The notes under the pieces were generated by a model. The model saw nothing but the letters and a program-made list of their open reading frames with translations. It was not told where the DNA came from and did no database searches. A stretch of 64,000 bases of DNA, from the NCBI GenBank assembly GCA_910583725.1, contig CAJTXZ010000002.1, positions 62,001 through 126,000 on the forward strand, read 5' to 3'. This stretch comes from an uncultured Vampirovibrio sp. (GTDB lineage Bacteria; Cyanobacteriota; Vampirovibrionia; Gastranaerophilales; Gastranaerophilaceae). A program made the translations under genes and the position numbers. Shown piece after piece: positions 16,672-26,307 of the stretch; the first letter of the stretch is position 1; each line of letters opens with the position of its first letter.

Positions 16672-19600
16672 TTAATCTACTGAGAAAATGTCCTTAATAT
16701 CCTGATATGTAAGGGTTTTTGTGATGTTTCTGTCAACAGAAATTACAGAGTCAACCAGGGAGCGCTTTTTAGACTTTAATCTTTGGATTTTCTCTTCAAC
16801 TGTGCCTTTTGTAATCAGGCGGTAGACAAAAACTTTCTTTGTCTGACCGATACGGTAGGCCCTGTCGGTTGCCTGGTCTTCCACTGCGGGGTTCCACCAG
16901 GGGTCATAGTGAATTACATAATCTGCCCCTGTTAAATTCAGGCCTGTGCCGCCTGCCTTCAAAGATACAAGGAAGATTGGAATAGTAGGGTCAGTGTTAA
17001 ATCTCTCTACAACTGCCTGCCTGTCTTTTGTGCGGCCTGAAAGGTATTCATGCTTAATACCTTTGGTTTCAAGCCAGGATTTAATTATATCGAGCATTCC
17101 GACAAACTGGCTGAATAATAAAATTCTATGGCCTTCTGAAATAATTTCTTCAAGCATGGACTGCAGGTGCTCGAATTTGCCGGATTCTGATATTCCAAGT
17201 TTGCCCTCAGTATCGTAAAGTCTTGGGTGGCAGCAAATCTGTCTTAACCTTAAAAGGGCTGAGAATATTGACATTCTTGACTTTTCAAGACCCACAGTTT
17301 CAATTGATTTAAACAATTCTTCTTTTGTTGAATCAAGAACCTGCAGATATAAATCTTTTTGTTCAGGCGTAAGTTCGCAGTATGCAACGCTTTCAATCTT
17401 ATCAGGCAAATCTTTTGCAACATCTCTTTTCATACGCCTTAAAATGAACGGGAAAATCTGCGATTTTAAGCGCCTTTCAACCGATTTATCCTCTTTTTCC
17501 ATAATCGGATAAACATATCTTTTGTTGAATTCAGAGGTATCAAACAAGAAGCCCGGCATTAGAAAATCAAAAACACTCCACAATTCTTCAAGTTTATTTT
17601 CAATAGGGGTACCTGAAAGAGCCAGTTTGTGCTTGGCATTCAGCATTTTTACCGCCTTAGATGTTTGACTTTGGGAATTTTTAATGTTTTGGGATTCATC
17701 CAAAATTACATATCTGAAATCTTCTTTTTTAATTTCCTCAATATCGCGTCGTATCAAGGCATAGCTTGTGATTACAATATCATATTTGTGAATATTTTTA
17801 AATTTTGATTTTCTATCAACACCTGTTAAATTTAAAAATTTCAGATTTGGGGCAAATTTTTCAATTTCGTTTTCCCAATTAAACACAACAGATGTGGGGC
17901 AGATTACAAGGTTTGTTTTTTTACCGTCCTTTTCTTTTGCCTTTTGAAGCAGGGTCAGGGTTTGAAGGGTTTTGCCAAGGCCCATATCATCAGCCAAAAC
18001 ACCATTCAGGCCATATTTATATAAAAACCACAGCCAGCCATAGCCTTTTGTTTGATATTCCCTTAAATTAGCAACTGCGGCCTTTGGAAGAGAAGTGTTT
18101 TCCATATTTGAGAAGGTTGAAATTTCTTTCCAGAACTTTGAAAATTTCCGGCTCATTTTTAATTTCACCTTCATATTTTCCATCTCTGAAACAACGCCTG
18201 CACGGTAGGTTTTGACAATGAATTTATCTTCTTCATTCCTGTAGGCGTCATAGGTATTAAAGGATTTTAGCAGAGAATAAACATCATCAACAGGAATTGC
18301 GGCCTGACCCTTGCCTGGCACCTGATAGTATTTTGCACCCTCATAGGTCATTTCTTGAATTTTATCAAGTTCAATTTTTTCACCATCCACATCGCCGTAG
18401 AGTTCAATTTCAAAAATATTTGTGGTATTTGGCGCAAAATCAATATCAGCGCATAATTGAAGCTGTTTTTGAACAAGCTTGTAGATGGACATATCGTCTT
18501 TTTCAATAAATTTCCACCCGTCGCCTGCTTTATTTATGTAGTAATTATAAAAATCTATGGCATTTTCTTTTTCTAAGGCAAGGTTATTAGTTTGCATTGG
18601 GTGAAAACGGCAGGCAAGAAGCATTTGATAGGCCCTATGCTCAAATTCCGGGTCTCTTTTTACCCAGTATAACAAATCTTTATCAGGGTCTTTTATGGTA
18701 ACATAAGGGGTTTTTGGGGTTCTGGTATAAGGAACGCGAACGCCATCGTATTCAAATTCAAGAGAGGCTTTTAAAGACTGATCATAATCAACACCAAGCT
18801 CTACAACGCAGACAGGAGGACGCTTTTCAAAGGTCAATTTTTCCATCTCTTCTGAGAGTTCAACCGTCATCATCTCTCTTAGCTTTGGAAGTTCTTCATA
18901 TACAAATTTACCGCCTTCGGCATCTTTAATATCTGTAAATGACGCTTTAGTCAGGTATTGGGGCAGTATTGAAACCTGAACATCGGTTGGGAAAATTACA
19001 TCTTTGTAGCGGCCCCACTTTAATTGGCGGGAAAAATATCTAACCTCTTCAAAGGGGTATATCTCACTGTCATCAGGGCGTTTCCAGTAAAGAGACAAAA
19101 GAACGTTTCCCACATATGAAACATTCACAGCTAAGCACAGTTTCCAGGTTTCATCCATAAAATGAATTTTTTTGTGGGTTTTAGCGTCCACAACGTCTTC
19201 AAGCTTTGATAAGAGTCTGAAAAATTCATCAAATTTATTAATTTGGACATCATACCAGCCGGATTTTTTATCAAGTCTTGATTGTTTTAATAAAAGCCGA
19301 AACATCATTATTTCAAGCTTTTGGGCCTCATTCAGGGTAAAATTTTCATCATTCTTTTGCGCTTCTAAAATGGCTTTAAGGGGGCCTTCGAGGTCTCTCA
19401 TCACCCTTTTTGTGTTTCTGTCCATAACAAGGATGGAGAAGAAATTTTGGCGCCTTTTAGGGTTAAAATGAAATATATAACCGCCTTGTGCGTTTTCTGT
19501 CAAAGGAAAATCTTCATCATCAAAAACAGGCGGGGTGTCATATTTTTCATATAAAAATTCATCCCAAAGATGGCCTTTTAAGGCATTTAGCGCCACCGCA

Positions 19601-19842
19601 ACAGTATGCTTGCACCAAGGCTCATCTAAAGGGCAGGTGCAGGCGGGCTTTACGCTTGTTTTGTTGAACTTTAATGATACATCGTATGAAGATTTATAGT
19701 TGCCCTTCACCTCTGCCTTTACAAGATTATCCTTAAGTTCTATTGATGAAACCTGATTTTTTTGAAAATACTCATAGCCCCGGCGCCAGCTGCCCGGTTT
19801 AGCATTTTCTTTTATATACTTATGGTTAAATTTATACTTCAC
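16672..19842 (-). CDS. SWIM-domain SNF2-family DEAD/H-box ATPase
   Basis: 1056 residues. The N-terminus carries a SWIM zinc finger (CTC...CKH; C68, C70, C77, H79). A long middle region of about 500 residues is typical of bacterial SNF2 proteins. The C-terminal SNF2 core has Walker A DDMGLGKT near 617-625, the motif II variant DESQ near 713, motif III SGTPIENK, and motifs V-VI GGTGLNLTGADYVIHYD and DQATDRAYRIGQ. Bacterial members (RapA/HepA-like in the broad sense) are dsDNA translocases thought to remodel polymerase or other DNA complexes. The GTG start at 19842 follows AAAAGGA. The last 17 codons are duplicated 950 bases downstream. Confidence 0.92.
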   Translation of the reverse strand: MKYKFNHKYIKENAKPGSWRRGYEYFQKNQVSSIELKDNLVKAEVKGNYKSSYDVSLKFNKTSVKPACTCPLDEPWCKHTVAVALNALKGHLWDEFLYEKYDTPPVFDDEDFPLTENAQGGYIFHFNPKRRQNFFSILVMDRNTKRVMRDLEGPLKAILEAQKNDENFTLNEAQKLEIMMFRLLLKQSRLDKKSGWYDVQINKFDEFFRLLSKLEDVVDAKTHKKIHFMDETWKLCLAVNVSYVGNVLLSLYWKRPDDSEIYPFEEVRYFSRQLKWGRYKDVIFPTDVQVSILPQYLTKASFTDIKDAEGGKFVYEELPKLREMMTVELSEEMEKLTFEKRPPVCVVELGVDYDQSLKASLEFEYDGVRVPYTRTPKTPYVTIKDPDKDLLYWVKRDPEFEHRAYQMLLACRFHPMQTNNLALEKENAIDFYNYYINKAGDGWKFIEKDDMSIYKLVQKQLQLCADIDFAPNTTNIFEIELYGDVDGEKIELDKIQEMTYEGAKYYQVPGKGQAAIPVDDVYSLLKSFNTYDAYRNEEDKFIVKTYRAGVVSEMENMKVKLKMSRKFSKFWKEISTFSNMENTSLPKAAVANLREYQTKGYGWLWFLYKYGLNGVLADDMGLGKTLQTLTLLQKAKEKDGKKTNLVICPTSVVFNWENEIEKFAPNLKFLNLTGVDRKSKFKNIHKYDIVITSYALIRRDIEEIKKEDFRYVILDESQNIKNSQSQTSKAVKMLNAKHKLALSGTPIENKLEELWSVFDFLMPGFLFDTSEFNKRYVYPIMEKEDKSVERRLKSQIFPFILRRMKRDVAKDLPDKIESVAYCELTPEQKDLYLQVLDSTKEELFKSIETVGLEKSRMSIFSALLRLRQICCHPRLYDTEGKLGISESGKFEHLQSMLEEIISEGHRILLFSQFVGMLDIIKSWLETKGIKHEYLSGRTKDRQAVVERFNTDPTIPIFLVSLKAGGTGLNLTGADYVIHYDPWWNPAVEDQATDRAYRIGQTKKVFVYRLITKGTVEEKIQRLKSKKRSLVDSVISVDRNITKTLTYQDIKDIFSVD

Positions 19843-19858
19843 AAATTCCTTTTAACAA

Positions 19859-19887
19859 TTTAAATAAATGAGCAATTTTTTATGCAA
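19859..19887 (-). promoter_or_regulatory. candidate promoter of the SNF2 gene
   Basis: Minus strand TTGCAT (19882-19887), 17-base spacer, TTTAAA (19859-19864). The -10 match is only fair (4 of 6), but the -35 box is the same TTGCAT used at 12982 and 23305. Confidence 0.4.
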
Positions 19888-20062
19888 TCTTCACATTAGT
19901 ATGTAACATAAATTCTATTTTTTGGGTTTTAATTTTAGCTCCTGTGGCCGATTTGACAATCTTAAAAAACAAATAACTTGTTTTATACCGGCATCATTCG
20001 ATAATAAAATAACAAAAAAGAAAATAAAAAGCAAGCAAAAAATATGACAAACATGCAGAGCT

Positions 20063-22117
20063 TTAAGAAGCTAATTTATCAATTGCTTTATAATACCAGC
20101 TCATAAGCCCTTCTTTGTGGTCTTTTTGGTATTTTTCAAGTTCTTCTTTTGACATTTTCTTTGATGGCATACCGGATAAAACGCGGGAGGCCATATCGGT
20201 TAAGACTGTGCTTGCGACAACAACGGCGGCAGAGCTTGCAATTGAATTATTGTATTGTTTTTCAAATATGTCATTCAAAGAGCCTGAAATAATAAGCTGG
20301 ACGGTCATTCTAAAGAATTTATTAATACCTCTAAGTCTTGCATCTTTTTCTGCTTCCTCTTTTGTAGAGCCGTTTCTTATTGATGAATTAAATTCGTCAT
20401 TCATATTAAACCACATGCCGGTGAGAGTACCCAAAGTTTGCGCCATAACTGCAATTTTAGAGTTATTTCCTTTAGATGATGTTACTTCATTGTTGGCCTT
20501 TAAAATCATTTTATCTACGTATTCGCCAAATTCTTTTGCAAGCTTTTTATCGTCTCCGCCACATTTTTCTTCAAATTCAAGGAAACGCTTATATATATTC
20601 ATTATTCCGTGAATATCTTCTGTATCCTTTGGCTTTTCAGGGACTATGCCGCCGTTTTTGATTATTTTTGAATTTCTTATTGATTCTTCTAATTTGCTTG
20701 CAATCTTATACGGGTAGCATACAAGTTCTTTAACAAACCTAAAAGGTGCGGTTTTAAGGGCTTTTAGGTCTTTTACTTTTACTTCTATACCAAATATTTT
20801 TTTGGTAATATAGTCTGTGCCGAGAGGAATATTGTTTGCATTATCAGCTTTATATGCAATATCTTGTATACTTTCACGAAATTTGTCATAGCCATTTTGT
20901 GATAAAACATCTGCCATCTTTGTTAATTCATCATAGGTGGCAAACTTTTCTTCAACAATTTTGCGTTTAAGTTTTTCATTATGTTTTTCTATCATCTCCG
21001 TAATGTTTTGGCCAATCTTTGTATGGTCCTTGCCAAACCTTAGGGCGTAACCACCCAAAATACTTGCAGCACAGAATAACAATATATTCTTTGCACTTAA
21101 AACAGGTTTTTTATGCTCATTTTTATCCGCCTGCAGGCTATCTTTTTGTTTTTTGTCTAAAAGTTCTGCAATATTGCCTGCCTTTGCTGATTCCATAAAT
21201 TCATTCATTGAGGGCATGGTTGTTTTAGCGTGCTCCGGCACATCCATCCTTGTAATGCGCATTCCTGATGATAATCTTGAAACAACCCTTGAAACAAGAC
21301 CAATACCTGCCCCTATTATAGCAGGGGCCCAGGGGCTTTTATTAATAGTTTTTGAAAAGCAGGCAAATACTGCAAACTGGGTTATTGCTTCGCAGATATT
21401 TTCTTTAATTTCCTGACCTTGTTTTAGGTGCTGCTCATTCTTTGCTTCTTCGTTTGATTTTCCTTTTTGAATGGCTTTATTGAAGAAATCAGCCCCTAAA
21501 AAGAATGCCGCTGTAAGGCCAGATATAATTCTTGTTGTAAACCTTTCCTTTTTGGTGTCATAGTTTGCAACATCATCTGCCATCGCACTATTCATCTGTT
21601 CAACAAATTTATTTGTTACAGGGTCGCATATTGATTCACAATAACTACTACAGGGGCCTGTCGGGTATTCAGTGAAGCCCTTTCCTTCCATAACCTCTTT
21701 TGCAAATTTGGCTCCGTTTTTTTGAAGGCCCTGCAAAGCCCTTACATTTTCTTCAAATTGGACAGATTCTCTATATCTTTGCAAAAACCCCGCATTGTTT
21801 AATGAAGAATTCGGGAACTTTTTTGCAACAGAATCTATAATATCTATTGGCATTCCAAAGAAGCATTTGAGGCTTGATGTCACCCTCCTTAAAGGGGTAT
21901 CATCAGGGATATATTCAACACCATCAATATTTTTTATAAGGTTTGGGTTTTTATTTTTTATTGAGCTTGATAAATTATCCCACAATCCATTCAGGGCACA
22001 GTTTGCAAACCTTCTTGACGCCCTAAGGTCATCGGCATTTAGCGCCGCCTTTGCCCTAAAGGCGGTATTTTGCTTTGCATTATTAAGATTATGCGGCGAA
22101 AGGCGCATTATGTCCAA
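20063..22117 (-). CDS. large lineage-specific membrane protein with an internal duplication
   Basis: 684 residues, no family recognised. Two copies of a roughly 95-residue module are visible. Module A (about 193-286) runs from ISGLTAAFFLGADFFNKAI through SNEEAK to VVSRLSSGM. Module B (about 555-650) runs from LGTLTGMWFNMNDEFNSSI through TKEEAEKDAR to MASRVLSGM. Each contains two hydrophobic helices around an invariant-looking (N/T)-x-EEA acidic loop, and a further hydrophobic helix lies near 345-360. The extreme N-terminus has the NTAFRAK motif seen in neighbouring genes. The start is TTG 22117 with AAAAGGA five bases upstream; an ATG at 22108 is possible. It is probably a membrane protein of the lineage-specific set at 20-27 kb. 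Confidence 0.7.
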   Translation of the reverse strand: MDIMRLSPHNLNNAKQNTAFRAKAALNADDLRASRRFANCALNGLWDNLSSSIKNKNPNLIKNIDGVEYIPDDTPLRRVTSSLKCFFGMPIDIIDSVAKKFPNSSLNNAGFLQRYRESVQFEENVRALQGLQKNGAKFAKEVMEGKGFTEYPTGPCSSYCESICDPVTNKFVEQMNSAMADDVANYDTKKERFTTRIISGLTAAFFLGADFFNKAIQKGKSNEEAKNEQHLKQGQEIKENICEAITQFAVFACFSKTINKSPWAPAIIGAGIGLVSRVVSRLSSGMRITRMDVPEHAKTTMPSMNEFMESAKAGNIAELLDKKQKDSLQADKNEHKKPVLSAKNILLFCAASILGGYALRFGKDHTKIGQNITEMIEKHNEKLKRKIVEEKFATYDELTKMADVLSQNGYDKFRESIQDIAYKADNANNIPLGTDYITKKIFGIEVKVKDLKALKTAPFRFVKELVCYPYKIASKLEESIRNSKIIKNGGIVPEKPKDTEDIHGIMNIYKRFLEFEEKCGGDDKKLAKEFGEYVDKMILKANNEVTSSKGNNSKIAVMAQTLGTLTGMWFNMNDEFNSSIRNGSTKEEAEKDARLRGINKFFRMTVQLIISGSLNDIFEKQYNNSIASSAAVVVASTVLTDMASRVLSGMPSKKMSKEELEKYQKDHKEGLMSWYYKAIDKLAS

Positions 22118-22219
22118 CTACTTCCTTTTAAAATTAGATTTATAATAATACAAAACCTGTCAAAGAAAAAAATTGCCTAAAATTATAAAAATTATGAAGC
22201 TATATTAAGCTATATTAAA

Positions 22220-22699
22220 TTAATCAGCTAAATTGCGAATACGTTCTTCTTTTTCCCATTCTACTGGACGTGCATCACCACGGGGATTTTTTGAACGCCA
22301 TCTTTCTGAAAGGTCAACACCGTTAAGTATAGCTACAAGGTTTCGTATATCGCTGGCAACAACCTTTGCATTGTAAAATTTACTTAAATCATCTAAAATT
22401 TTATTTCTCTTTAGAAAATCTATTCTTCTCGTTATTTGTTTATTATCGGCATTGCTTTTTACAAATTCATCAGTAAACCTGCCTTTAACGATATTATCTT
22501 CATTGTCCGTATAGGCTTCAAAGAAATCACATTTTTCAATTCTTTCAAACCAAGAATCATAAACGGGTTGCATAACCTCGTCATTAATATCTTTTGTAAG
22601 AGCCTTTCTAACTTTCTCTCTTGCATTTTCATCTGCAAACTTGCCGAAGGCAACATTGTTTGCTTGATTATAATTTGGGGAAACACTAAAAATTCTCAT
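22220..22699 (-). CDS. lineage-specific small protein, tandem paralog 1
   Basis: 159 residues, no recognised family. The first 26 residues (MRIFSVSPNYNQANNVAFGK...), a central block (IEKCDFFEAYTD through GRFTDEF) and the last 21 residues are nearly identical to the product of the adjacent gene at 22765. The parts between (residues 28-46 and 90-125) have diverged strongly. No signal peptide, membrane helix or catalytic motif is visible. The start of both proteins carries the N-x-x-A-F-G-K motif. The repeat includes sequence just past the stop codons, so the duplication was of a whole unit. Confidence 0.7.
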   Translation of the reverse strand: MRIFSVSPNYNQANNVAFGKFADENAREKVRKALTKDINDEVMQPVYDSWFERIEKCDFFEAYTDNEDNIVKGRFTDEFVKSNADNKQITRRIDFLKRNKILDDLSKFYNAKVVASDIRNLVAILNGVDLSERWRSKNPRGDARPVEWEKEERIRNLAD

Positions 22700-22764
22700 T
22701 TTCTAACAACCTCTTTCTATTATGCGATATTTACAAAAACAACTGTTTATTAAGCTATATTAAA

Positions 22765-23238
22765 TTAATCAGCTAAATTGCGAATACGCTCTTCTTTTTC
22801 CCATTCTACTGGACGGGCATCGCCGCGAGGATTTTTTGAAAGGGTTCGCACAGAAAGGTCAACACCATTAAGTATATTTATAAAATCCCGCAAGAAATTA
22901 GCAATGCCTCTTACATTTCTAAGTATACTTAAGTCATCTAAAATACCAAATATTTCTATATCTTCCAGTCTGCTTGTTATCTGTTTGTTATCAGCATTAC
23001 TTCTTACAAATTCATCAGTAAATCTGCCTTTAACGATATTATCCTCTTTGTCCGTATAGGCTTCAAAGAAATCGCATTTTTCAATTCTGTCAAACCAGGA
23101 ATTATGCATGAGCTGCGTGTCTTCATCATCTGTTTTAAGAGCCTTTTGAACAACCTTTCTTGCATTTTCATCTGCAAATTTGCCGAAGGCAACATTGTTT
23201 GCTTGATTATAATTTGGGGAAACACTAAAAATTCTCAT
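22765..23238 (-). CDS. lineage-specific small protein, tandem paralog 2
   Basis: 157 residues, upstream partner of the gene at 22220 and probably co-transcribed with it (65 bases apart). Conserved termini and a conserved central EAYTD-EDNIVKGRFTDEF block contrast with variable segments. That pattern suggests the ends are recognised or structural and the variable parts specify something. GAGGTG precedes the ATG by nine bases, and a strong promoter lies at 23282-23310. Function unknown. Confidence 0.7.
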   Translation of the reverse strand: MRIFSVSPNYNQANNVAFGKFADENARKVVQKALKTDDEDTQLMHNSWFDRIEKCDFFEAYTDKEDNIVKGRFTDEFVRSNADNKQITSRLEDIEIFGILDDLSILRNVRGIANFLRDFINILNGVDLSVRTLSKNPRGDARPVEWEKEERIRNLAD

Positions 23239-23281
23239 TTTCTCAACACCTCATTTTATTCAAACCTAAAATCAAAGTTAT

Positions 23282-23310
23282 ATTATAAACAGAATATGCC
23301 CGAAATGCAA
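23282..23310 (-). promoter_or_regulatory. promoter of the tandem paralogs
   Basis: Minus strand TTGCAT (23305-23310), exactly 17 bases, TATAAT (23282-23287). The transcript leader is about 37 bases and contains GAGGTG. Confidence 0.7.
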
Positions 23311-23498
23311 GCAGGGATAAACTTTATATACCATATATACACAAAAAGCCATATAAAATATTACTTTATTTTTATTGAAATTTTTAATGTTATACAAAAT
23401 ATTCGTTTTGCATAACATTTTTATACTTAAGCGCCTAAAGCAAGCCGGGGTATGATTAGTTTAAAACTATATGAGAAGCAAAAAAATGCGGCAACCAT

Positions 23499-23527
23499 TT
23501 GCAAAGAATATTAAAATAATGTAAAAT
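23499..23527 (+). promoter_or_regulatory. promoter of acpS
   Basis: TTGCAA (23499-23504), 17 bases, TAAAAT (23522-23527), leaving a leader of about 35 bases with AAGGG before the TTG start. The remainder of the 330-base gap (23311-23498) shows nothing recognisable. Confidence 0.6.
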
Positions 23528-23568
23528 AGGCCTGTATTACAACTATTAAGAATGTTAAGGGCAAAAAA

Positions 23569-23994
23569 TTGGACGAATTTGAAACGCTTGGTATAGGGGT
23601 GGATATTGAAGAAATTGAAAGATTTAAAAAATATAACACAAGGAACAACCCTTTTGTATTAAGGATTTACACCAAAGATGAAATAGAGTACTCTTTTTCA
23701 AAAAATGATGCAGCTTCACACCTTGCAGCAAGGTATTGCGCCAAGGAAGCATGCCTTAAGGCTGTTTCTTCTCTTGGGTATGAGGCTGTAAGCTATGCTG
23801 ATTTTGAAGTATGCCACAATAAAAACGGGGTGCCCGAGGTAAATATCAATAACCAACAGCTAAAGAATAAGGTTGAGATTAAGATTTCAATCTCCCACAG
23901 CAAAACAACTGCTGTATGCTATGCGCTTGCACACAGAAAACGCCAGCCTATAAACCCTTTAGGCGAGGGTATTTACAGTAATTCAGAAATTTAG
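23569..23994 (+). CDS. acpS: holo-[acyl-carrier-protein] synthase
   Basis: Transfers 4'-phosphopantetheine from CoA to the serine of ACP. The AcpS fold signatures are present: GIGVDIEEIERF (metal-binding Asp) and AARYCAKEACLKA (the second metal ligand Glu in the WxxKEAxxKA-type motif). A C-terminal ISISHSKTTAVCYAL strand completes the fold. It is 141 residues, slightly long because of a polar tail. The TTG at 23569 is taken as start because AAGGG lies seven bases upstream and the next ATG would remove the active site. Its substrate AcpP is encoded at 31943. It stands alone with its own promoter. Confidence 0.9.
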   Translation: MDEFETLGIGVDIEEIERFKKYNTRNNPFVLRIYTKDEIEYSFSKNDAASHLAARYCAKEACLKAVSSLGYEAVSYADFEVCHNKNGVPEVNINNQQLKNKVEIKISISHSKTTAVCYALAHRKRQPINPLGEGIYSNSEI

Positions 23995-24100
23995 TTTGGA
24001 TTTTTGTGAAGCAATATATACAAAAGGCTGTTGTTTTTTAAAAATCAGTTTATAACTATTTCAAAACAGCGGCCGCAAGAGTTAATGACAGGAAAAAATA

Positions 24101-25168
24101 ATGTTTAAGCATTTTAGAGAATCAATATTTGTTACGATATTTGGCTTTGTTGCAGCATACTTTTGGGCAGAGCATATGGCAGTTGGCACAGGGCTAAAGA
24201 TGCTTTTTGTGACATTTTTTCTTGCAATATTAGAGATTACATTGTCCTTTGATAATGCGGTTGTAAATGCACTTATACTTGAAAAGATGGCGCCAAAATG
24301 GCAGCACAGGTTTTTAACATGGGGTATTTTAATTGCGGTTTTTGGCATGAGGTTTTTATTTCCTGTGTTAATCGTTTCAATATTTTCAAATTTAAGCATT
24401 ATAAAAACAATTCATTTGGCGCTTGAGGACGTGAGCCAGTATACGCATTATCTTCATATAGCTCATGCGCCGCTTGTGGCTTTTGGCGGAGCATTTTTAA
24501 TGATGGTAGGGTTAGAATATTTCTTTAATGAGAATAAAAATTTGTGGCTTAAAAAGTTTGAAAATTTTCTTCTTAATTTAAAGACGAGGTTTTTAGATAT
24601 AATTATTACGGTGATTTTAATTTTTGGTGTGCAGTTTTTTGTAAACCCGCCAGATAGAATGCATATTGTTATTTCAGGTATGGCTGGGATATTGTCGTAT
24701 ATATTAATTAAACAGCTGTGTTCTTTTCTTGAAAAGAAGCAGGAAGGGCTTATATCAGATACTACAGACGGCGCTTTTGGGGCAAATATGGCAAAAAATG
24801 CTGCAAAGGGCGGCTTTATGATGTTTATGTACCTTGAATTAATTGATGCATCATTCTCATTAGATGGGGTTTTGGGGAGTTTTGCAATAAGCAAGGATAT
24901 TATAATTATTACAATAGGCCTTGCAATCGGGGCAATGTTTGTAAGAAGCTTGACCCTTGTAATGGTTGAAATGCATACTTTGAAAAAATATCCTTATCTT
25001 TCATCAGGTGCTCATTATGCGATTTTAACACTTGCTGTTATAATGTTTATTTCAACATTTTATGAGGTGCCGGAGGTTGTAACAGGGGGGCTGGGGCTTT
25101 TATTTGTCGGCTCAAGCTTTTTTGCATCGATTAAAGAAAACAGACGGGAAAATAAGCAGGAAGGATAG
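24101..25168 (+). CDS. DUF475 / TerC-superfamily integral membrane protein
   Basis: 355 residues with about nine hydrophobic helices. The paired acidic signatures ILEITLSFDNAVVNA and LIDASFSLDGVLG lie inside membrane helices, characteristic of DUF475, a TerC relative. TerC-like proteins are implicated in metal-ion (Mn or tellurite) handling; the substrate of DUF475 members is not established. The intramembrane Asp/Glu pair suggests cation passage. AGGAAA precedes the ATG. It is not in an operon with its neighbours. Confidence 0.82.
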   Translation: MFKHFRESIFVTIFGFVAAYFWAEHMAVGTGLKMLFVTFFLAILEITLSFDNAVVNALILEKMAPKWQHRFLTWGILIAVFGMRFLFPVLIVSIFSNLSIIKTIHLALEDVSQYTHYLHIAHAPLVAFGGAFLMMVGLEYFFNENKNLWLKKFENFLLNLKTRFLDIIITVILIFGVQFFVNPPDRMHIVISGMAGILSYILIKQLCSFLEKKQEGLISDTTDGAFGANMAKNAAKGGFMMFMYLELIDASFSLDGVLGSFAISKDIIIITIGLAIGAMFVRSLTLVMVEMHTLKKYPYLSSGAHYAILTLAVIMFISTFYEVPEVVTGGLGLLFVGSSFFASIKENRRENKQEG

Positions 25169-25263
25169 TTTTGTAAAATTTTGTAACAATCAGGCAAATT
25201 ATTTTGAGTTCGGGTTTTCTATATAAACATTTAGTTTTATATAGAAAAGAAAAAGTTTAATCT

Positions 25264-26208
25264 ATGTTACAAATTTTTACCCCATTATATCAACAGACAG
25301 CATATGATAAATCCGGTATTAAAAAAGCAGCAGCAAGACCAAAAATAACAAATGAGACGGATACTTTTAAAAAGACAGGGTGCAAATTAAATAAATGCAC
25401 ATTTAAGGGAATCAAAGGAGCAACGATAACAAATAAACACATTAACGGTTTGCTTAATGCATTATTAGCCTTGGAACGGGAGGGTAAATATTTAAAGTCT
25501 TTGGATCTTGATTTATTAAATTTTAAACCTGACGGGACGGTTGAAATCAGCCAAAAAATAACACACTCATTTGAAAAACTGCCGTCAATATTTCCCCTTG
25601 ATATACCATCAAATGCGACGCTTTTTGAAAGGAGCGGATTATGCAAATATGCTATAAATCTAGAGGATGATAAAAAACCGGATTTTGTTGAAAGATATCT
25701 TAAAAACAAGAGCGGGTATCACAAAAAACGGGCTATGTATATAAAACGTGAACCAAAATATCGTTTTGAGCTCTTGCACACACCAATAATTTCTGTTGAA
25801 ACAACCTGGGGCAAAATGCTTGAAAACCCTTCAGAAAGCCTTGTGGATTATGCGCTTAAAAAATTAGAATTTCTGCATTTAATGAATATCGCCAGAAAAG
25901 ATTTTATTCTTCAAAAAGACATCTGGCCAAAAACAACGAAAATGTGCGAGCAGACAGGATACGGGTTAAGCAGTCAATTAACGGAGAGAGCCTCAAAAAC
26001 AAGTAATTTTTGTCAAAAAAGATGTTATGAGATGGAAAACAGATATATACTGATGGAGTTATCGAAGCTTAGGGAAAAAAATACTCCTTACAGTGCAAAA
26101 AAAATACAGCCGCCTTGGTTTTCGCCAACCCAAAAACCCTTGCAGCCCTTGCAATCGGCAGAGCTTTTACAGTTTATACAGCAAGATTCAAAGCTTGCAA
26201 ATAATTAA
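25264..26208 (+). CDS. lineage-specific protein, paralog of the next gene
   Basis: 314 residues, no recognised family. It aligns with the product of 26308-27471 over about 120 residues: GKYLKSLDLDLLNFKPDGTV with GIYHDELDRDHIFFAENGAV, IPSNATLFE with MPSNAINFE, and FVERYLKNKSGYHKKRA with FIKNYLNEKSNYHQKRV. No signal peptide or membrane helix. The C-terminus is basic and proline-rich (KKIQPPWFSPTQKPLQPLQ). A kinase-like fold is conceivable from the better-conserved sister but is not evident here. Confidence 0.65.
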   Translation: MLQIFTPLYQQTAYDKSGIKKAAARPKITNETDTFKKTGCKLNKCTFKGIKGATITNKHINGLLNALLALEREGKYLKSLDLDLLNFKPDGTVEISQKITHSFEKLPSIFPLDIPSNATLFERSGLCKYAINLEDDKKPDFVERYLKNKSGYHKKRAMYIKREPKYRFELLHTPIISVETTWGKMLENPSESLVDYALKKLEFLHLMNIARKDFILQKDIWPKTTKMCEQTGYGLSSQLTERASKTSNFCQKRCYEMENRYILMELSKLREKNTPYSAKKIQPPWFSPTQKPLQPLQSAELLQFIQQDSKLANN

Positions 26209-26307
26209 CATTTGTAACAGTTTATAAAACTTTTATCTAAAAACGGCAAATAATTTTTTTCAGATGCGTTATACTATAAAATAAACTAAGCAGAGGATAT
26301 TGAATTT

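Noticed and set aside
20115..20612. 165-codon frame antisense to the 684-aa membrane protein
   Set aside because: The minus-strand frame has a ribosome site, an internal duplication and membrane segments; this one does not.
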